Below are positions 1 to 8,108 of a stretch of DNA of 64,000 nt, piece after piece. Positions within the stretch are counted from its first letter, which is position 1, and the number at the start of each line of letters is the position of its first letter. The stretch covers positions 2,356,001 through 2,420,000 of the forward strand of contig NZ_CP038213.1 of NCBI RefSeq assembly GCF_004526345.1. The letters run 5' to 3'. The stretch is from Ornithinimicrobium flavum (GTDB taxonomy: Bacteria; Actinomycetota; Actinomycetes; Actinomycetales; Dermatophilaceae). Below the pieces are notes generated by a model. It was given only the letters and a program-made list of their open reading frames with translations, did no database searches and was not told where the DNA came from. A program made the translations under genes and the position numbers.

Positions 1-887
1 CGCGGACCGAACTCGAAGATCTCCTTGGGCATGAGGAAGCCCTTGCTGGAGGTGAACATCACCAGCGCCAGGCCGATCAGACCACCGATGAGGGAGGGGA
101 ACTCCGGGCCGGCGAGGAAGGCGACGGCGACGTAGGGCACCGTCATCGCCACCGAGGCGTAGATCGCGAAGGGCCAGATCTTCAGGCCCTCGGCGAAGCT
201 CCTGCGCTCCCCGAAGAAGCCGGTGAGGAAGACCGAGATGAGCAGCGGGATGAGCAGCCCGGCGATCGCGTGGATGACCGAGACCTGGCTGGCGATCTGC
301 GCGACGTACTCCATGTGGGTCAGGCCGAGCTCGGCCTCCCTGGCCTCGACACCGGGGTCCCCGGCCAGGCCGTTGCCGACGCCGACGATCATCGGCGTGC
401 CCACCGCCCCGAAGGAGACCGGGGTCGACTGGATGATCAGGCCGACCATGACGGCGGCCATCGCCGGGAAGCCCAGCGCCAGCATGAGCGGGGCCACCAC
501 CGCGGCGGGGGTGCCGAAGCCGGAGGCGCCCTCGATGAAAGAGCCGAAGAGCCAGCCGATGATGATCGCCTGGACGCGCCGGTCGGGCGAGATCGAGTTG
601 AACCCGGCCCGGATGGTGCTCATGGCACCGCTGGCGATGACGGTCGACAGGAGCAGCAGGGCGCCGAAGACGATGTAGAGCAGGGTAATCGCGACGACCA
701 GCCCCTCGATCGTGGCGGCGGCGACCGCGGTCGGGTTCATCTTCCACACGCTCATCGCGATGATCACGGTGACGACGTACCCGACGGGCATGGCGTACTT
801 GGCCGGCCAGCGGAAGCCTGCCAGGAGCACACCGACGACCACGATGGGCGCGATCGCAAGGAGGCTCAGCACTGCAAGGTTGTCCAC
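1..887 (-). CDS. lldP: L-lactate permease (LctP/LldP family), partial, 3' end outside the window
   Basis: Integral membrane carrier expected to import L-lactate and related 2-hydroxy acids with protons. The reverse strand reads open from GTG at 887 to the window edge, giving about 295 N-terminal residues of a family usually near 550. The visible part is almost entirely hydrophobic helices. It includes the family-typical stretch [20 protein letters not shown] and, further on, [18 protein letters not shown]. The GTG is chosen because AGAAAGG lies about 8 bases upstream. A promoter and a GntR-type operator precede it. An FMN alpha-hydroxyacid oxidase gene lies far away at 57001-58263, so no lactate operon is visible here. 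Family assignment is secure; the precise substrate is inferred. Confidence 0.9.
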   Translation of the reverse strand, partial: MDNLAVLSLLAIAPIVVVGVLLAGFRWPAKYAMPVGYVVTVIIAMSVWKMNPTAVAAATIEGLVVAITLLYIVFGALLLLSTVIASGAMSTIRAGFNSISPDRRVQAIIIGWLFGSFIEGASGFGTPAAVVAPLMLALGFPAMAAVMVGLIIQSTPVSFGAVGTPMIVGVGNGLAGDPGVEAREAELGLTHMEYVAQIASQVSVIHAIAGLLIPLLISVFLTGFFGERRSFAEGLKIWPFAIYASVAMTVPYVAVAFLAGPEFPSLIGGLIGLALVMFTSSKGFLMPKEIFEFGP

Positions 888-925
888 GTTGACACCTTTC
901 TGGGGCGGGTCGGCCCGGGAGGGAT

Positions 926-977
926 TGGCCTGACCATTCGACGGTTGCACTATGCCCGTCGGTCGGGGTCACGTCAA
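926..977 (-). promoter_or_regulatory. Probable promoter and GntR/FadR-type operator of the lactate permease gene
   Basis: On the minus strand TTGACG (972-977) and CATAGT (949-954) are separated by exactly 17 bases, a good sigma-70-type promoter pointing at the permease gene. At 926-936 lies TGGTCAGGCCA, which fits the FadR-subfamily pattern TNGT-N3-ACNA with one mismatch, just downstream of the expected start of transcription. A lactate-responsive repressor of the LldR type binding there would block transcription. The regulator gene is not in the window, so the regulator identity is inference. Confidence 0.55.
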
Positions 978-1053
978 GAACCTCGCGCGGCCAGTCCGCG
1001 TCGGCCGGCCGCCCCGGGGGGCGCGCCCGACGGCGGCCGGCCCGGGGACACGA

Positions 1054-1086
1054 CGAAGGCCGGGCACCTGGGGTGCCCGGCCTTCG
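1054..1086 (-). terminator. Strong hairpin terminator downstream of tRNA-Ala
   Basis: The 15-base arms 1054-1068 and 1072-1086 pair perfectly around a 3-base loop. The hairpin lies 6 bases past the 3' end of the tRNA on the minus strand. There is no long T run, which is common for actinobacterial terminators. Confidence 0.75.
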
Positions 1087-1091
1087 GTCCG

Positions 1092-1164
1092 TGGAGCTGA
1101 GGGGATTCGAACCCCTGACCCCCTCCATGCCATGGAGGTGCGCTACCAACTGCGCTACAGCCCC
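1092..1164 (-). tRNA. tRNA-Ala, anticodon GGC
   Basis: The 73-base minus-strand sequence folds as a canonical cloverleaf. The acceptor arms are GGGGCTG and CAGCTCC and the D stem is GCGC/GCGC. The anticodon stem is CCTCC/GGAGG around loop ATGGCAT, which gives anticodon GGC. The T arm is AGGGG-TTCGAAT-CCCCT. The CCA end is not encoded. It reads alanine GCC codons, heavily used in a genome this GC-rich, and it is followed by a strong hairpin terminator. Confidence 0.97.
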
Positions 1165-1239
1165 GTGAGGACTGGATCACTTTACCCAGCCGATCGCGCA
1201 TTTCCCAAATCGCAGGTCACGCGGCCCGGACGGCCGTTC

Positions 1240-1874
1240 TCAGCGGTCGGTCACGCTCCCGATCCCTGGCGTCACACCGACGTTCCAGCAGTCCAGGCGC
1301 CAGCCGGTGCGGTGCTCGACCAGCTCGGCCCAGTGGCAGTTGTGGAGGCCCACGAGGGACAGCCACGCCTGCCGGTAGGTGAGGCCCACGACCTCCGCGA
1401 CCAGCGCCCGGCTGGCGAGCCCGTGGGTGGCGACGACGGCCGTCTCTCCCGCCCCGAGCTCGGTGAGGAGCTCCTCGAACGCCTCCCCCGTGCGCACCTG
1501 CAGGTCGGCGACCCGCTCCCCCGTCCCCCGCGGACGACGTCCTCCCCCCGGTCCAGCGCGGCGAGCACCTCCGGCTCCTCCCGCGCGATCTCGGCGTGGG
1601 TCCGGCCCTCCCACCGGCCCACATCGATCTCCCGCCACCGCGGGTCGGTCCGCACCGGCATCCCGGTGCGGCTCCCGAGCGCCGACGCGGTCGACGCGGC
1701 GCGGTCCAGGTCGCTGGCGACCAGCCGGCTCACCCCGCGTCCGGCGAGCACCTGCGCGGCGGCCTGCGCCTGCTGCCGACCCCGGTCCGACAGGGGGGTG
1801 TCCAGGTGCCCCTGGTAGATCCCGCCCGCGTTGTGCGCGGTCTCGCCGTGCCGCCAGACGATGACGCGCCGCAT
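1240..1874 (-). CDS. Histidine phosphatase (phosphoglycerate mutase-like), interrupted by one apparent frameshift
   Basis: Phosphohistidine phosphatase superfamily protein of about 211 residues once repaired. The N-terminal part from ATG 1874 carries the catalytic RHGETAHN motif at residues 7-14. The C-terminal part, with the second conserved His in VVATHGLASR, is in a different frame and ends at 1240. The frames join if one C is added to the C5 run at 1525-1529, so a missing base is the simplest explanation. The gene follows nadD-rsfS on the same strand, the usual actinobacterial place for a phosphoglycerate mutase-like gene. The substrate cannot be read from the sequence; members of this family act on many phosphorylated metabolites. 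Confidence 0.8.
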
Positions 1875-1897
1875 ACCAGGTCGCCCCGCGTGCGGGG

Positions 1898-2275
1898 TCA
1901 GGCCTCCGCAGCCGGGCGGGACTCCGGCATGACGACCACCGGGCAGTCCTTCCACAACCGCTCGAGGCCGTAGAACTCCCGGTCCTCGCTGTGCAGCACG
2001 TGCACCACGATGTCGCCGAAGTCGAGCAGGACCCAGCGGCCCTCCTTCTGGCCCTCCCGGCGCAGCGGCTTGGCGCCGAGGCGCGACAGCCGCTCCTCGA
2101 CGGCCTCCACGATGCTGTCCACCTGGCGCTCGGAGGGCGCCGAGGCGATGACGAAGACGTCGGTCAGCGCCAGCTGGTCCGACACGTCCAGGCCGAGGAC
2201 CTCCTCGGCGAGCTTGTCCTGGGCCGCGGCCCCGGCCGCCTGGGCGAGCTCGGTCGCGCGTTGCGTGGCTGTCAC
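1898..2275 (-). CDS. rsfS: Ribosome silencing factor RsfS
   Basis: Small protein (125 residues, usual for the family) that binds ribosomal protein uL14 and blocks joining of the 30S and 50S subunits when nutrients are short. The body matches the Iojap/RsfS fold. The conserved run from DVFVIASAPSERQVDSIVEA through GRWVLLDFGDIVVHVLH and REFYGLERLW is intact. It lies 3 bases downstream of nadD on the same strand, a pairing seen in most bacteria. The phosphatase gene follows 23 bases later, so the three genes are probably one transcript. Confidence 0.95.
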   Translation of the reverse strand: MTATQRATELAQAAGAAAQDKLAEEVLGLDVSDQLALTDVFVIASAPSERQVDSIVEAVEERLSRLGAKPLRREGQKEGRWVLLDFGDIVVHVLHSEDREFYGLERLWKDCPVVVMPESRPAAEA

Positions 2276-2278
2276 TGA

Positions 2279-2860
2279 TCAGTCCTCACGGTAGAGATGG
2301 TGCTTGGCGATGTACTGGACGACCCCGTCGGGCACGAGGTACCACACCGGCTCACCGTCGGAGGTCCGCTCCCGGCAGTCCGTGGAGCTGATCGCCATGG
2401 CCGGGACCTCCAGCAGCGTCACGCGGTCCTTGGGCAGGCCCTCCCCCGAGAGCTCGTGGCCCGGTCGGGTCACGCCGACGAAGTGAGCCAGCTCGAAGAG
2501 CTCGTCCACGCCCTTCCAGGACAGGATCTGGGCCAGGGCGTCGGCCCCCGTGATGAAGTAGAGCTCGTCGTCCGGGCGCTGCCGGTGCAGGTCGCGCAGG
2601 GTGTCCAGCGTGTAGGTCGGCCCGTCCCGCTCGATATCGACCCGGCTCACCTGGAACCGCGGGTTGGAGGCGGTCGCGATGACGGTCATGAGGTAGCGGT
2701 GCTCGGCCGGCGTGACGCGGCTGACGTCCTTGCGGTAGGGCTGTCCGGTCGGCACGAAGACGACCTCGTCCAGGCCCAGCAGGTGCGCCGCCTCGCTGGC
2801 GGCGACCAGGTGGCCGTGGTGGATGGGGTCGAAGGTCCCACCCATCACCCCCAGACGCAT
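2279..2860 (-). CDS. nadD: Nicotinate-nucleotide adenylyltransferase NadD
   Basis: Converts nicotinate mononucleotide and ATP to deamido-NAD in NAD biosynthesis (cytoplasm). The 193-residue protein begins [17 protein letters not shown], containing the nucleotidyltransferase [11 protein letters not shown] signature. It ends with the second conserved motif [14 protein letters not shown], where ISSTxxR contacts ATP. Length is normal. The ATG overlaps the stop of the preceding small membrane protein gene by one base (TGATG), suggesting translational coupling. rsfS follows immediately. Confidence 0.97.
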   Translation of the reverse strand: MRLGVMGGTFDPIHHGHLVAASEAAHLLGLDEVVFVPTGQPYRKDVSRVTPAEHRYLMTVIATASNPRFQVSRVDIERDGPTYTLDTLRDLHRQRPDDELYFITGADALAQILSWKGVDELFELAHFVGVTRPGHELSGEGLPKDRVTLLEVPAMAISSTDCRERTSDGEPVWYLVPDGVVQYIAKHHLYRED

Positions 2861-3084
2861 CAGTGGGCGCTGGAGCCTCGGGCGGTGTCCGGGCTGCTGT
2901 GCCCCTCGGCCACTCCGTGGGGGTCCAGCGCGAGGGTGTTGCGGAAGGCGTAGACCAGGCCCAGCAGCGCCAGGAAGATCACCATGGCGATGACACCGAA
3001 GATGACCGGGGGGAACGGCAGCTCGTTGACGACGGGGGGATGGCCGCTCTCGGCGGCCGTGAGCAGGCTCAGCGCAGACGTCAT
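2860..3084 (-). CDS. Small single-pass membrane protein of unknown function
   Basis: A 74-residue protein with one clear membrane helix at about residues 27-47 ([20 protein letters not shown]), a short N-terminal segment and a hydrophilic, Ser/His-containing tail. I do not recognise a named family. The ATG at 3084 is preferred over an upstream in-frame start at 3117 because a -10-like TAGAGT lies 7 bases before it, suggesting a leaderless transcript. Its stop overlaps the nadD start, so it is probably translated together with nadD. proA ends 55 bases upstream on the same strand. Confidence 0.6.
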   Translation of the reverse strand: MTSALSLLTAAESGHPPVVNELPFPPVIFGVIAMVIFLALLGLVYAFRNTLALDPHGVAEGHSSPDTARGSSAH

Positions 3085-3138
3085 GCGGGTCACTCTACTG
3101 TGCCGGACCCCGCTCACCCACCGAGCACGCCGCCCGCT

Positions 3139-4425
3139 TCACCGGATCTGGCCGTCGCCCTCCACGATCCACTTGGTCGTCGTCAGCTCCGGCAGCGCCA
3201 TCGGCCCGCGCGCGTGCAGCTTCTGGGTGGAGATTCCGATCTCGGCCCCGAATCCGAACTCGCCGCCGTCGGTGAACCGGGTGGAGGCGTTGACGAGCAC
3301 CGCCGCCGCGTCCACCTCGGCGGTGAACCGGCGCGCGGCTGCCCGGTCCGAGGTCACGATGGCCTCCGTGTGGCCGCTGGTGTGCTCCTGGATGTGGGCG
3401 ATCGCGGCGTCCAGGTCGGGCACGACCCGGGCCGAGAGGTCCAGGGACAGGAACTCGGTGTCGTCGTCCTCCTCGGTGATGGCGACGTGCGCGGCCCCGG
3501 CGGACTCGGCATACTCCTCCATCGCCCGGTCCCCGTGCACGGTGACGCCCGCCGAGGCCAGCTCGGCCATGATGGCGGGCAGCACCCGGCCGGCCGCGTC
3601 CTGGTGCACCAGCAGCGACTCGGCCGCGTTGCAGACCGACGTGCGGTGGGTCTTGGAGTTGGTGAGGATGCGCACGGCCATCTCGGTGTCCGCAGCGGCG
3701 TCCACGTAGACGTGGACGTTGCCGACGCCGGTCTCGATGACCGGGACGGTGGACTCGGTCACGACCGTCCGGATCAGGCTCGCCCCGCCGCGCGGGATGA
3801 CCAGGTCCACGAGACCCCGGGCGGTCATGAGGGCGCGGCCGGCGTCGTGCCCTCCCTCGGTGAGCAGGTTGATCGCCTCGGGGTCCAGACCCTGCGCCGC
3901 CAGGGCGTCACGCATGACCTGTACGAGGGTGGTGTTGGTCGAGGCCGCGGCCGAGCCGCCGCGCAGGATGACGGCGTTGCCGCTCTTGAGAGCCAGCCCG
4001 GCGGCGTCCACGGTGACGTTGGGCCGGGCCTCGTAGATCATGCCTACGACGCCCATGGGCACCCTCACCTGCCGCAGCTGCAGGCCGTTGGCCAGGGTCG
4101 AGCCCCGCACCACCTCCCCGACCGGGTCGGGCAGGCCCGCCACCTGGCGCAGCGCCTCGGCCACCGCGTGCACGCGGTCCTCGTCCAGGCGCAACCGGTC
4201 CAGGAGGTTGGCCGGCAGGCCCCGCTCCCGGCCGCGCCGCTGGTCCTCGTCGTTCGCGGCGACGACCTCGGCCGTGGCGGCGTCGATCGCGTCGGCCAGC
4301 GCGTGCAGCGCCCCGTCCTTGCGGGACCGGGTGAGCAGGGCGAGCTCGCGGGCGGCGAGCCGCGCCCTGCGTGCGACGGCGTGGACGTGCTCGACGACCT
4401 CGGGGTCGATCGCGGTGGTGGTCAT
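3139..4425 (-). CDS. proA: Glutamate-5-semialdehyde dehydrogenase (gamma-glutamyl phosphate reductase)
   Basis: Second step of proline synthesis: NADPH-dependent reduction of gamma-glutamyl phosphate to glutamate 5-semialdehyde. The 428-residue protein has the aldehyde-dehydrogenase-like fold. [19 protein letters not shown] lies in the cofactor-binding half. The catalytic cysteine is in [14 protein letters not shown], and the C-terminal block [17 protein letters not shown] is typical. A longer open frame reaches 4923, but ATG 4425 is chosen because AGGAGAGG lies about 7 bases upstream and the family homology starts here. proB lies 100 bases upstream on the same strand, giving the usual proBA order. 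Confidence 0.97.
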   Translation of the reverse strand: MTTTAIDPEVVEHVHAVARRARLAARELALLTRSRKDGALHALADAIDAATAEVVAANDEDQRRGRERGLPANLLDRLRLDEDRVHAVAEALRQVAGLPDPVGEVVRGSTLANGLQLRQVRVPMGVVGMIYEARPNVTVDAAGLALKSGNAVILRGGSAAASTNTTLVQVMRDALAAQGLDPEAINLLTEGGHDAGRALMTARGLVDLVIPRGGASLIRTVVTESTVPVIETGVGNVHVYVDAAADTEMAVRILTNSKTHRTSVCNAAESLLVHQDAAGRVLPAIMAELASAGVTVHGDRAMEEYAESAGAAHVAITEEDDDTEFLSLDLSARVVPDLDAAIAHIQEHTSGHTEAIVTSDRAAARRFTAEVDAAAVLVNASTRFTDGGEFGFGAEIGISTQKLHARGPMALPELTTTKWIVEGDGQIR

Positions 4426-4525
4426 GGCGTTCCTCTCCTGGTGCCGGACGACGAGGGGTCGGACGGGTGGCGGGTATGTGGCGACGCGGGCCGGCCGGTC
4501 GCGCGGCCGGTCCGCGCGGGGGCGG

Positions 4526-5650
4526 TCACAGGACGACGAGGTCGTCGCGGCGGACGACCGGTCGGGACGCGGGGGCGCCGGTGCGCAGCCGGACGCCACG
4601 GTCCAGGCGGCGCCCGACCAGCGGACGCAGCTCCTCGGCGTCGTAGCCCACGAGCCCGCGGGCGACGACCGCCCCCTGCTGGTCGACCAGGTCGACCGTG
4701 TCCCCCATGGCGAAGCGGCCCTCGATGCGCAGCACCCCCACGGGGAGCAGGGAGGTCTGCCGCTGCACCACCGCCTCGACCGCACCGTCGTCGAGGACGA
4801 CCCGGCCGGCGGCGTGGGTGGCGTGCGCCAGCCAGCGGCGGCGGGCCGAGCTCTTGTCGCCGACCGGCGTGAAGAGGGTGCCGACGTCCTCCCCGCCGAG
4901 GGCGGCCCCGGCCTGGTCGGCACTGGTCAGCAGCACCGGGATGCCCTCCAGCACGGCCATGTGCGCCGCGGCGACCTTCGTGGCCATCCCTCCCGTGCCG
5001 ACCCCGGAGCCGGCCTTGGAGACGTCCACGCCGGCGACGTCGTCGGCACCGGCCACCAGCGGGATCCGCCGGCTCCCGGGGTCGCGCGGGTGCCCGGTGT
5101 AGAGGGCGTCCACGTCGGAGAGCAGGACCAGGGCGTCGGCGTCCACGAGGTGGGCGACGAGCGCCGCCAGCCGGTCGTTGTCACCGAAGCGGATCTCGTC
5201 GGTGGCGACCGTGTCGTTCTCGTTGACGATCGGCACCACCTCGAGCTCCATCAGCCGCTCGAGGGTCCGGGAGGCGTTGACGTAGTGGCTGCGCCGGTGC
5301 ATGTCGTCGGCTGTGAGCAGCACCTGACCGACCTGCACCCCGTGCATCGCGAAGACCCGCGTGTAGGCGGTCATGAGCAGCCCCTGCCCGGCGCTGGCCG
5401 CGGCCTGCTGGGTCGCCAGGTCCTTGGGCCGCCGGCTCAGCCCCAGGGGGACCATCCCCGCGGCGATGGCCCCGGAGGACACCAGGACCACCTGGGTCCC
5501 GGCGAGCGCCTTGCGGGCCAGCAGGTTGGACAGGGCCTGGAGCCGGAAGCCGTCCAGACCGCCCCCGGGTCTGGTCAGCGACGAGGACCCCACCTTGACG
5601 ACGATCCGCCGGGCCTCCCTGATGAGGCGACGGTCGGGGATCTCAGCCAT
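4526..5650 (-). CDS. proB: Glutamate 5-kinase with C-terminal PUA domain
   Basis: First committed step of proline synthesis: ATP-dependent phosphorylation of glutamate, normally feedback-inhibited by proline. The amino-acid kinase domain covers about residues 12-265, with VVKVGSSSL near the N terminus, VSSGAIAAG, and [19 protein letters not shown]. The remaining 100 or so residues form the PUA domain. Length 374 is typical of the PUA-containing form. No Shine-Dalgarno is obvious. TAGTAT lies 6 bases before the ATG (5657-5662) in an unusually AT-rich patch, so a leaderless promoter directly in front of proB is likely. obgE ends 57 bases upstream. Confidence 0.97.
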   Translation of the reverse strand: MAEIPDRRLIREARRIVVKVGSSSLTRPGGGLDGFRLQALSNLLARKALAGTQVVLVSSGAIAAGMVPLGLSRRPKDLATQQAAASAGQGLLMTAYTRVFAMHGVQVGQVLLTADDMHRRSHYVNASRTLERLMELEVVPIVNENDTVATDEIRFGDNDRLAALVAHLVDADALVLLSDVDALYTGHPRDPGSRRIPLVAGADDVAGVDVSKAGSGVGTGGMATKVAAAHMAVLEGIPVLLTSADQAGAALGGEDVGTLFTPVGDKSSARRRWLAHATHAAGRVVLDDGAVEAVVQRQTSLLPVGVLRIEGRFAMGDTVDLVDQQGAVVARGLVGYDAEELRPLVGRRLDRGVRLRTGAPASRPVVRRDDLVVL

Positions 5651-5707
5651 GGCTGAATACTATTCCAGGTTGCTGCATACTCATGCATCCCCCTTGGGCC
5701 GGTCGGC

Positions 5708-7216
5708 CTACTCCTCGGGGTCGGACCACTTCCCGGCCCGCCGCTCCGCGGCCATCTCCTGGCGGGCAGCCTCGGCCGCGTCCATCTTGCTGTGGAAGGC
5801 CTCCCGCTTCTCGGCGCGGGTCGGGCGGTTGCGCTCGTCGAGCCGCAGGTCCGTGCCACGCCGGCCCAGGACCTCGCCGGCCCCGGCCATCGTCGGCTCC
5901 CAGTCGAAGACCACCGCGTCGTCGGCAGGTCCGATGAGCACGGTCGAGCCCGCCACGGCCCCAGCCCTGAGCAGCTCGTCCTCCACGCCCAGCCGCCCGA
6001 GCCGGTCCGCCAGGTAGCCGACGGCCTCGTCGTTGCTGAAGTCGGTCTGACGCACCCACCGGGTCGGCCGCTCCCCCACCACGCGGAAGACCTCGCCGTC
6101 GTTGGTCATCTCCCGCACGACGGAGAAGCCCTGGTCGTCCATCGCCCTGGGCCGCACGACGACCCGGCTCGGCGCCACGACGACCTGCTCCTCCCGGGCC
6201 CGCCTGACGTGCCCCGCGAGGGCGTAGGTCAGATCCTTGAGCCCGTGGTGCGCCACGGCGGAGACGATGTGGACCTCGTAGCCCTGCTCCTCGAGGTCGG
6301 GGCGCACCATCTCGGCGAGCTCCCGCGCCTCCGGCACGTCGGCCTTGTTGAGCACGACCACCCGGACCCGCTCGGCGAGGGGGATGCCCCCCAGCTGGCC
6401 GTGGGGCACGTAGGCGGCCAGCTCGGCCTCGATGACCTCCAGGTCGGTGAGGGGGTCACGCCCGGGCTCGAGGGTGGCGCAGTCGATGACGTGGACGAGC
6501 ACGTGGCAGCGCTCGACGTGCCGGAGGAACTGCAGCCCCAGCCCCTTGCCCTCCGACGCGCCGGGGATGAGCCCGGGCACGTCGGCGATGGTGAAGCGCT
6601 CCCCGCCGGCCGTCACCACGCCCAGGTTGGGGACCAGGGTGGTGAAGGGGTAGTCCGCGATCTTGGGCCTGGCCGCGGACAGGACGCTCACCAGCGAGGA
6701 CTTGCCGGCGGAGGGGAAGCCGATGAGGGCCACGTCGGCGAGCGTCTTGAGCTCGAGGACGACCTCGCTCTCCTCCCCCGGCTCGCCCAGCAGGGCGAAG
6801 CCGGGTGCCTTGCGGCGGGGGGAGGCCAGGGCCTTGTTGCCCAGCCCACCGCGGCCGCCGCGGGCGGCGACATACTCGGCGCCCTCGCCCACGAGGTCCG
6901 CCAGGACCTCCCCGGAGCGGGTCGTGACGACGGTGCCGCTGGGCACCGGCAGGATCAGGTCCTCCCCCTGCGCGCCGTTGCGCTCCGACCCCTCACCGGG
7001 CTTGCCGTTGGGAGCGCTGCGGTGCGGACCGTGGTGGTAGTCGATGAGCGTGGTGACCTGCGGGTCGACGCGCAGCACGATGTCCCCGCCCCGGCCGCCG
7101 TTGCCCCCGTCCGGACCGCCGAGCGGCTTGAACTTCTCGCTGTGGACCGAGGCGACGCCATGGCCGCCGTTCCCCGCGCGCAGGTGCAGCACGACGCGGT
7201 CGACGAAGTTGGCCAT
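5708..7216 (-). CDS. obgE: GTPase ObgE/CgtA
   Basis: Essential P-loop GTPase associated with the 50S subunit, ribosome assembly and stress signalling. The 502-residue protein shows three parts. A glycine-rich Obg domain covers residues 1 to about 158 ([19 protein letters not shown]). The G domain follows, with [10 protein letters not shown] (G1), [16 protein letters not shown] (G3) and NKAD (G4). A C-terminal OCT domain and a charged tail end the protein. ATG 7216 is preceded by AGAGGA about 8 bases upstream. It follows rplU-rpmA as in most bacteria, but a 34-base palindrome separates it from rpmA. Confidence 0.97.
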   Translation of the reverse strand: MANFVDRVVLHLRAGNGGHGVASVHSEKFKPLGGPDGGNGGRGGDIVLRVDPQVTTLIDYHHGPHRSAPNGKPGEGSERNGAQGEDLILPVPSGTVVTTRSGEVLADLVGEGAEYVAARGGRGGLGNKALASPRRKAPGFALLGEPGEESEVVLELKTLADVALIGFPSAGKSSLVSVLSAARPKIADYPFTTLVPNLGVVTAGGERFTIADVPGLIPGASEGKGLGLQFLRHVERCHVLVHVIDCATLEPGRDPLTDLEVIEAELAAYVPHGQLGGIPLAERVRVVVLNKADVPEARELAEMVRPDLEEQGYEVHIVSAVAHHGLKDLTYALAGHVRRAREEQVVVAPSRVVVRPRAMDDQGFSVVREMTNDGEVFRVVGERPTRWVRQTDFSNDEAVGYLADRLGRLGVEDELLRAGAVAGSTVLIGPADDAVVFDWEPTMAGAGEVLGRRGTDLRLDERNRPTRAEKREAFHSKMDAAEAARQEMAAERRAGKWSDPEE

Positions 7217-7275
7217 GGACAGATCCTCTCAGGAGATCCGGTCGCCGGCAGCGGCCGACCGGTCGGGAACGCAGA

Positions 7276-7309
7276 CGACGTCGGTGGGGCAGCTGCCCCA
7301 CCGACGTCG
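7276..7309. terminator. Perfect 34-bp palindrome between rpmA and obgE (terminator or attenuator)
   Basis: The two 17-base arms are exactly complementary: 7276-7292 reads CGACGTCGGTGGGGCAG and 7293-7309 is its reverse complement, so there is no loop beyond the hairpin turn. It lies downstream of rpmA and upstream of obgE, both on the minus strand. It could partly terminate rplU-rpmA transcription and set a lower level for obgE. No T run follows. Confidence 0.6.
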
Positions 7310-7332
7310 CGGATGCTGTGCGGTGTCGCGCC

Positions 7333-7605
7333 TCAGGCGTCGACGGTCGCGGCCTCTGCGGCCACGATGTTCACGGTCTTGCGGCCACGCTTGGAGCCGA
7401 ACTCCACCACGCCCGGGACGAGCGCGAACAGCGTGTCGTCACCGCCGCGGCCCACACCCTCACCGGGGTGGAAGTGGGTGCCGCGCTGACGGACGAGGAT
7501 CTCGCCGGTGCCGACGACCTGGCCGCCGTAGCGCTTCACGCCGAGGCGCTGGGCGTTCGAGTCACGACCGTTCTTGGTCGAGGACGCACCCTTCTTGGTT
7601 GCCAT
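7333..7605 (-). CDS. rpmA: 50S ribosomal protein L27
   Basis: Small basic protein (90 residues) whose N-terminal tail reaches the peptidyl-transferase centre of the 50S subunit. The sequence starts [20 protein letters not shown] and contains [20 protein letters not shown], both diagnostic. There is no N-terminal extension of the kind that is cleaved in Firmicutes. It follows rplU by 36 bases on the same strand. Confidence 0.98.
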   Translation of the reverse strand: MATKKGASSTKNGRDSNAQRLGVKRYGGQVVGTGEILVRQRGTHFHPGEGVGRGGDDTLFALVPGVVEFGSKRGRKTVNIVAAEAATVDA

Positions 7606-7641
7606 CTGTCCTGCCTCCTGGGTATGCGGTGCGCCGGCGCC

Positions 7642-7950
7642 TCAGGCGTCGATCGCGGTGATCTTGACCTGGGTCAGCGGCTGGCGGTGGCCCTGCCGCT
7701 TCTTGTAACCGGTCTTGTTCTTGAACTTCTGGATGACGATCTTGGGGCCCTTGGCGGCGCCGACGACCTCGGCGGTCACCGTGACCTTGCCGAGCGCGTC
7801 GGCGTCGGAGGTGACGGTGGACCCGTCGACCAGCAGCAGGGGGGCGAGCTCGACGGTGTCGCCGGCCTGCGCCTCGACCTTGTCGATGGTCAGCATGTCA
7901 CCGACGGAGACCTTCTCCTGACGGCCGCCGGCACGGACGATCGCGTACAC
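7642..7950 (-). CDS. rplU: 50S ribosomal protein L21
   Basis: A 102-residue ribosomal protein that contacts 23S rRNA in the 50S subunit. It starts [18 protein letters not shown] and contains the C-terminal conserved block [20 protein letters not shown]. It is the first of the rplU-rpmA pair, 158 bases downstream of the RNase E/G gene. Confidence 0.98.
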   Translation of the reverse strand: MYAIVRAGGRQEKVSVGDMLTIDKVEAQAGDTVELAPLLLVDGSTVTSDADALGKVTVTAEVVGAAKGPKIVIQKFKNKTGYKKRQGHRQPLTQVKITAIDA

Positions 7951-8108
7951 GTTGAACTCACTTCCTGCTCAGTCTGGGTGGGGTACGTAGCTCCCGGGGC
8001 GGTCCGGGTCGAGCCGTCGCGCGGTGTCGACGTCTGCGAGACCGGTCCCGGAGGACCCGGGGCGAACCGACGCACCAGACTACCGTGCGCATCGCCCCGG
8101 GACCAAAC

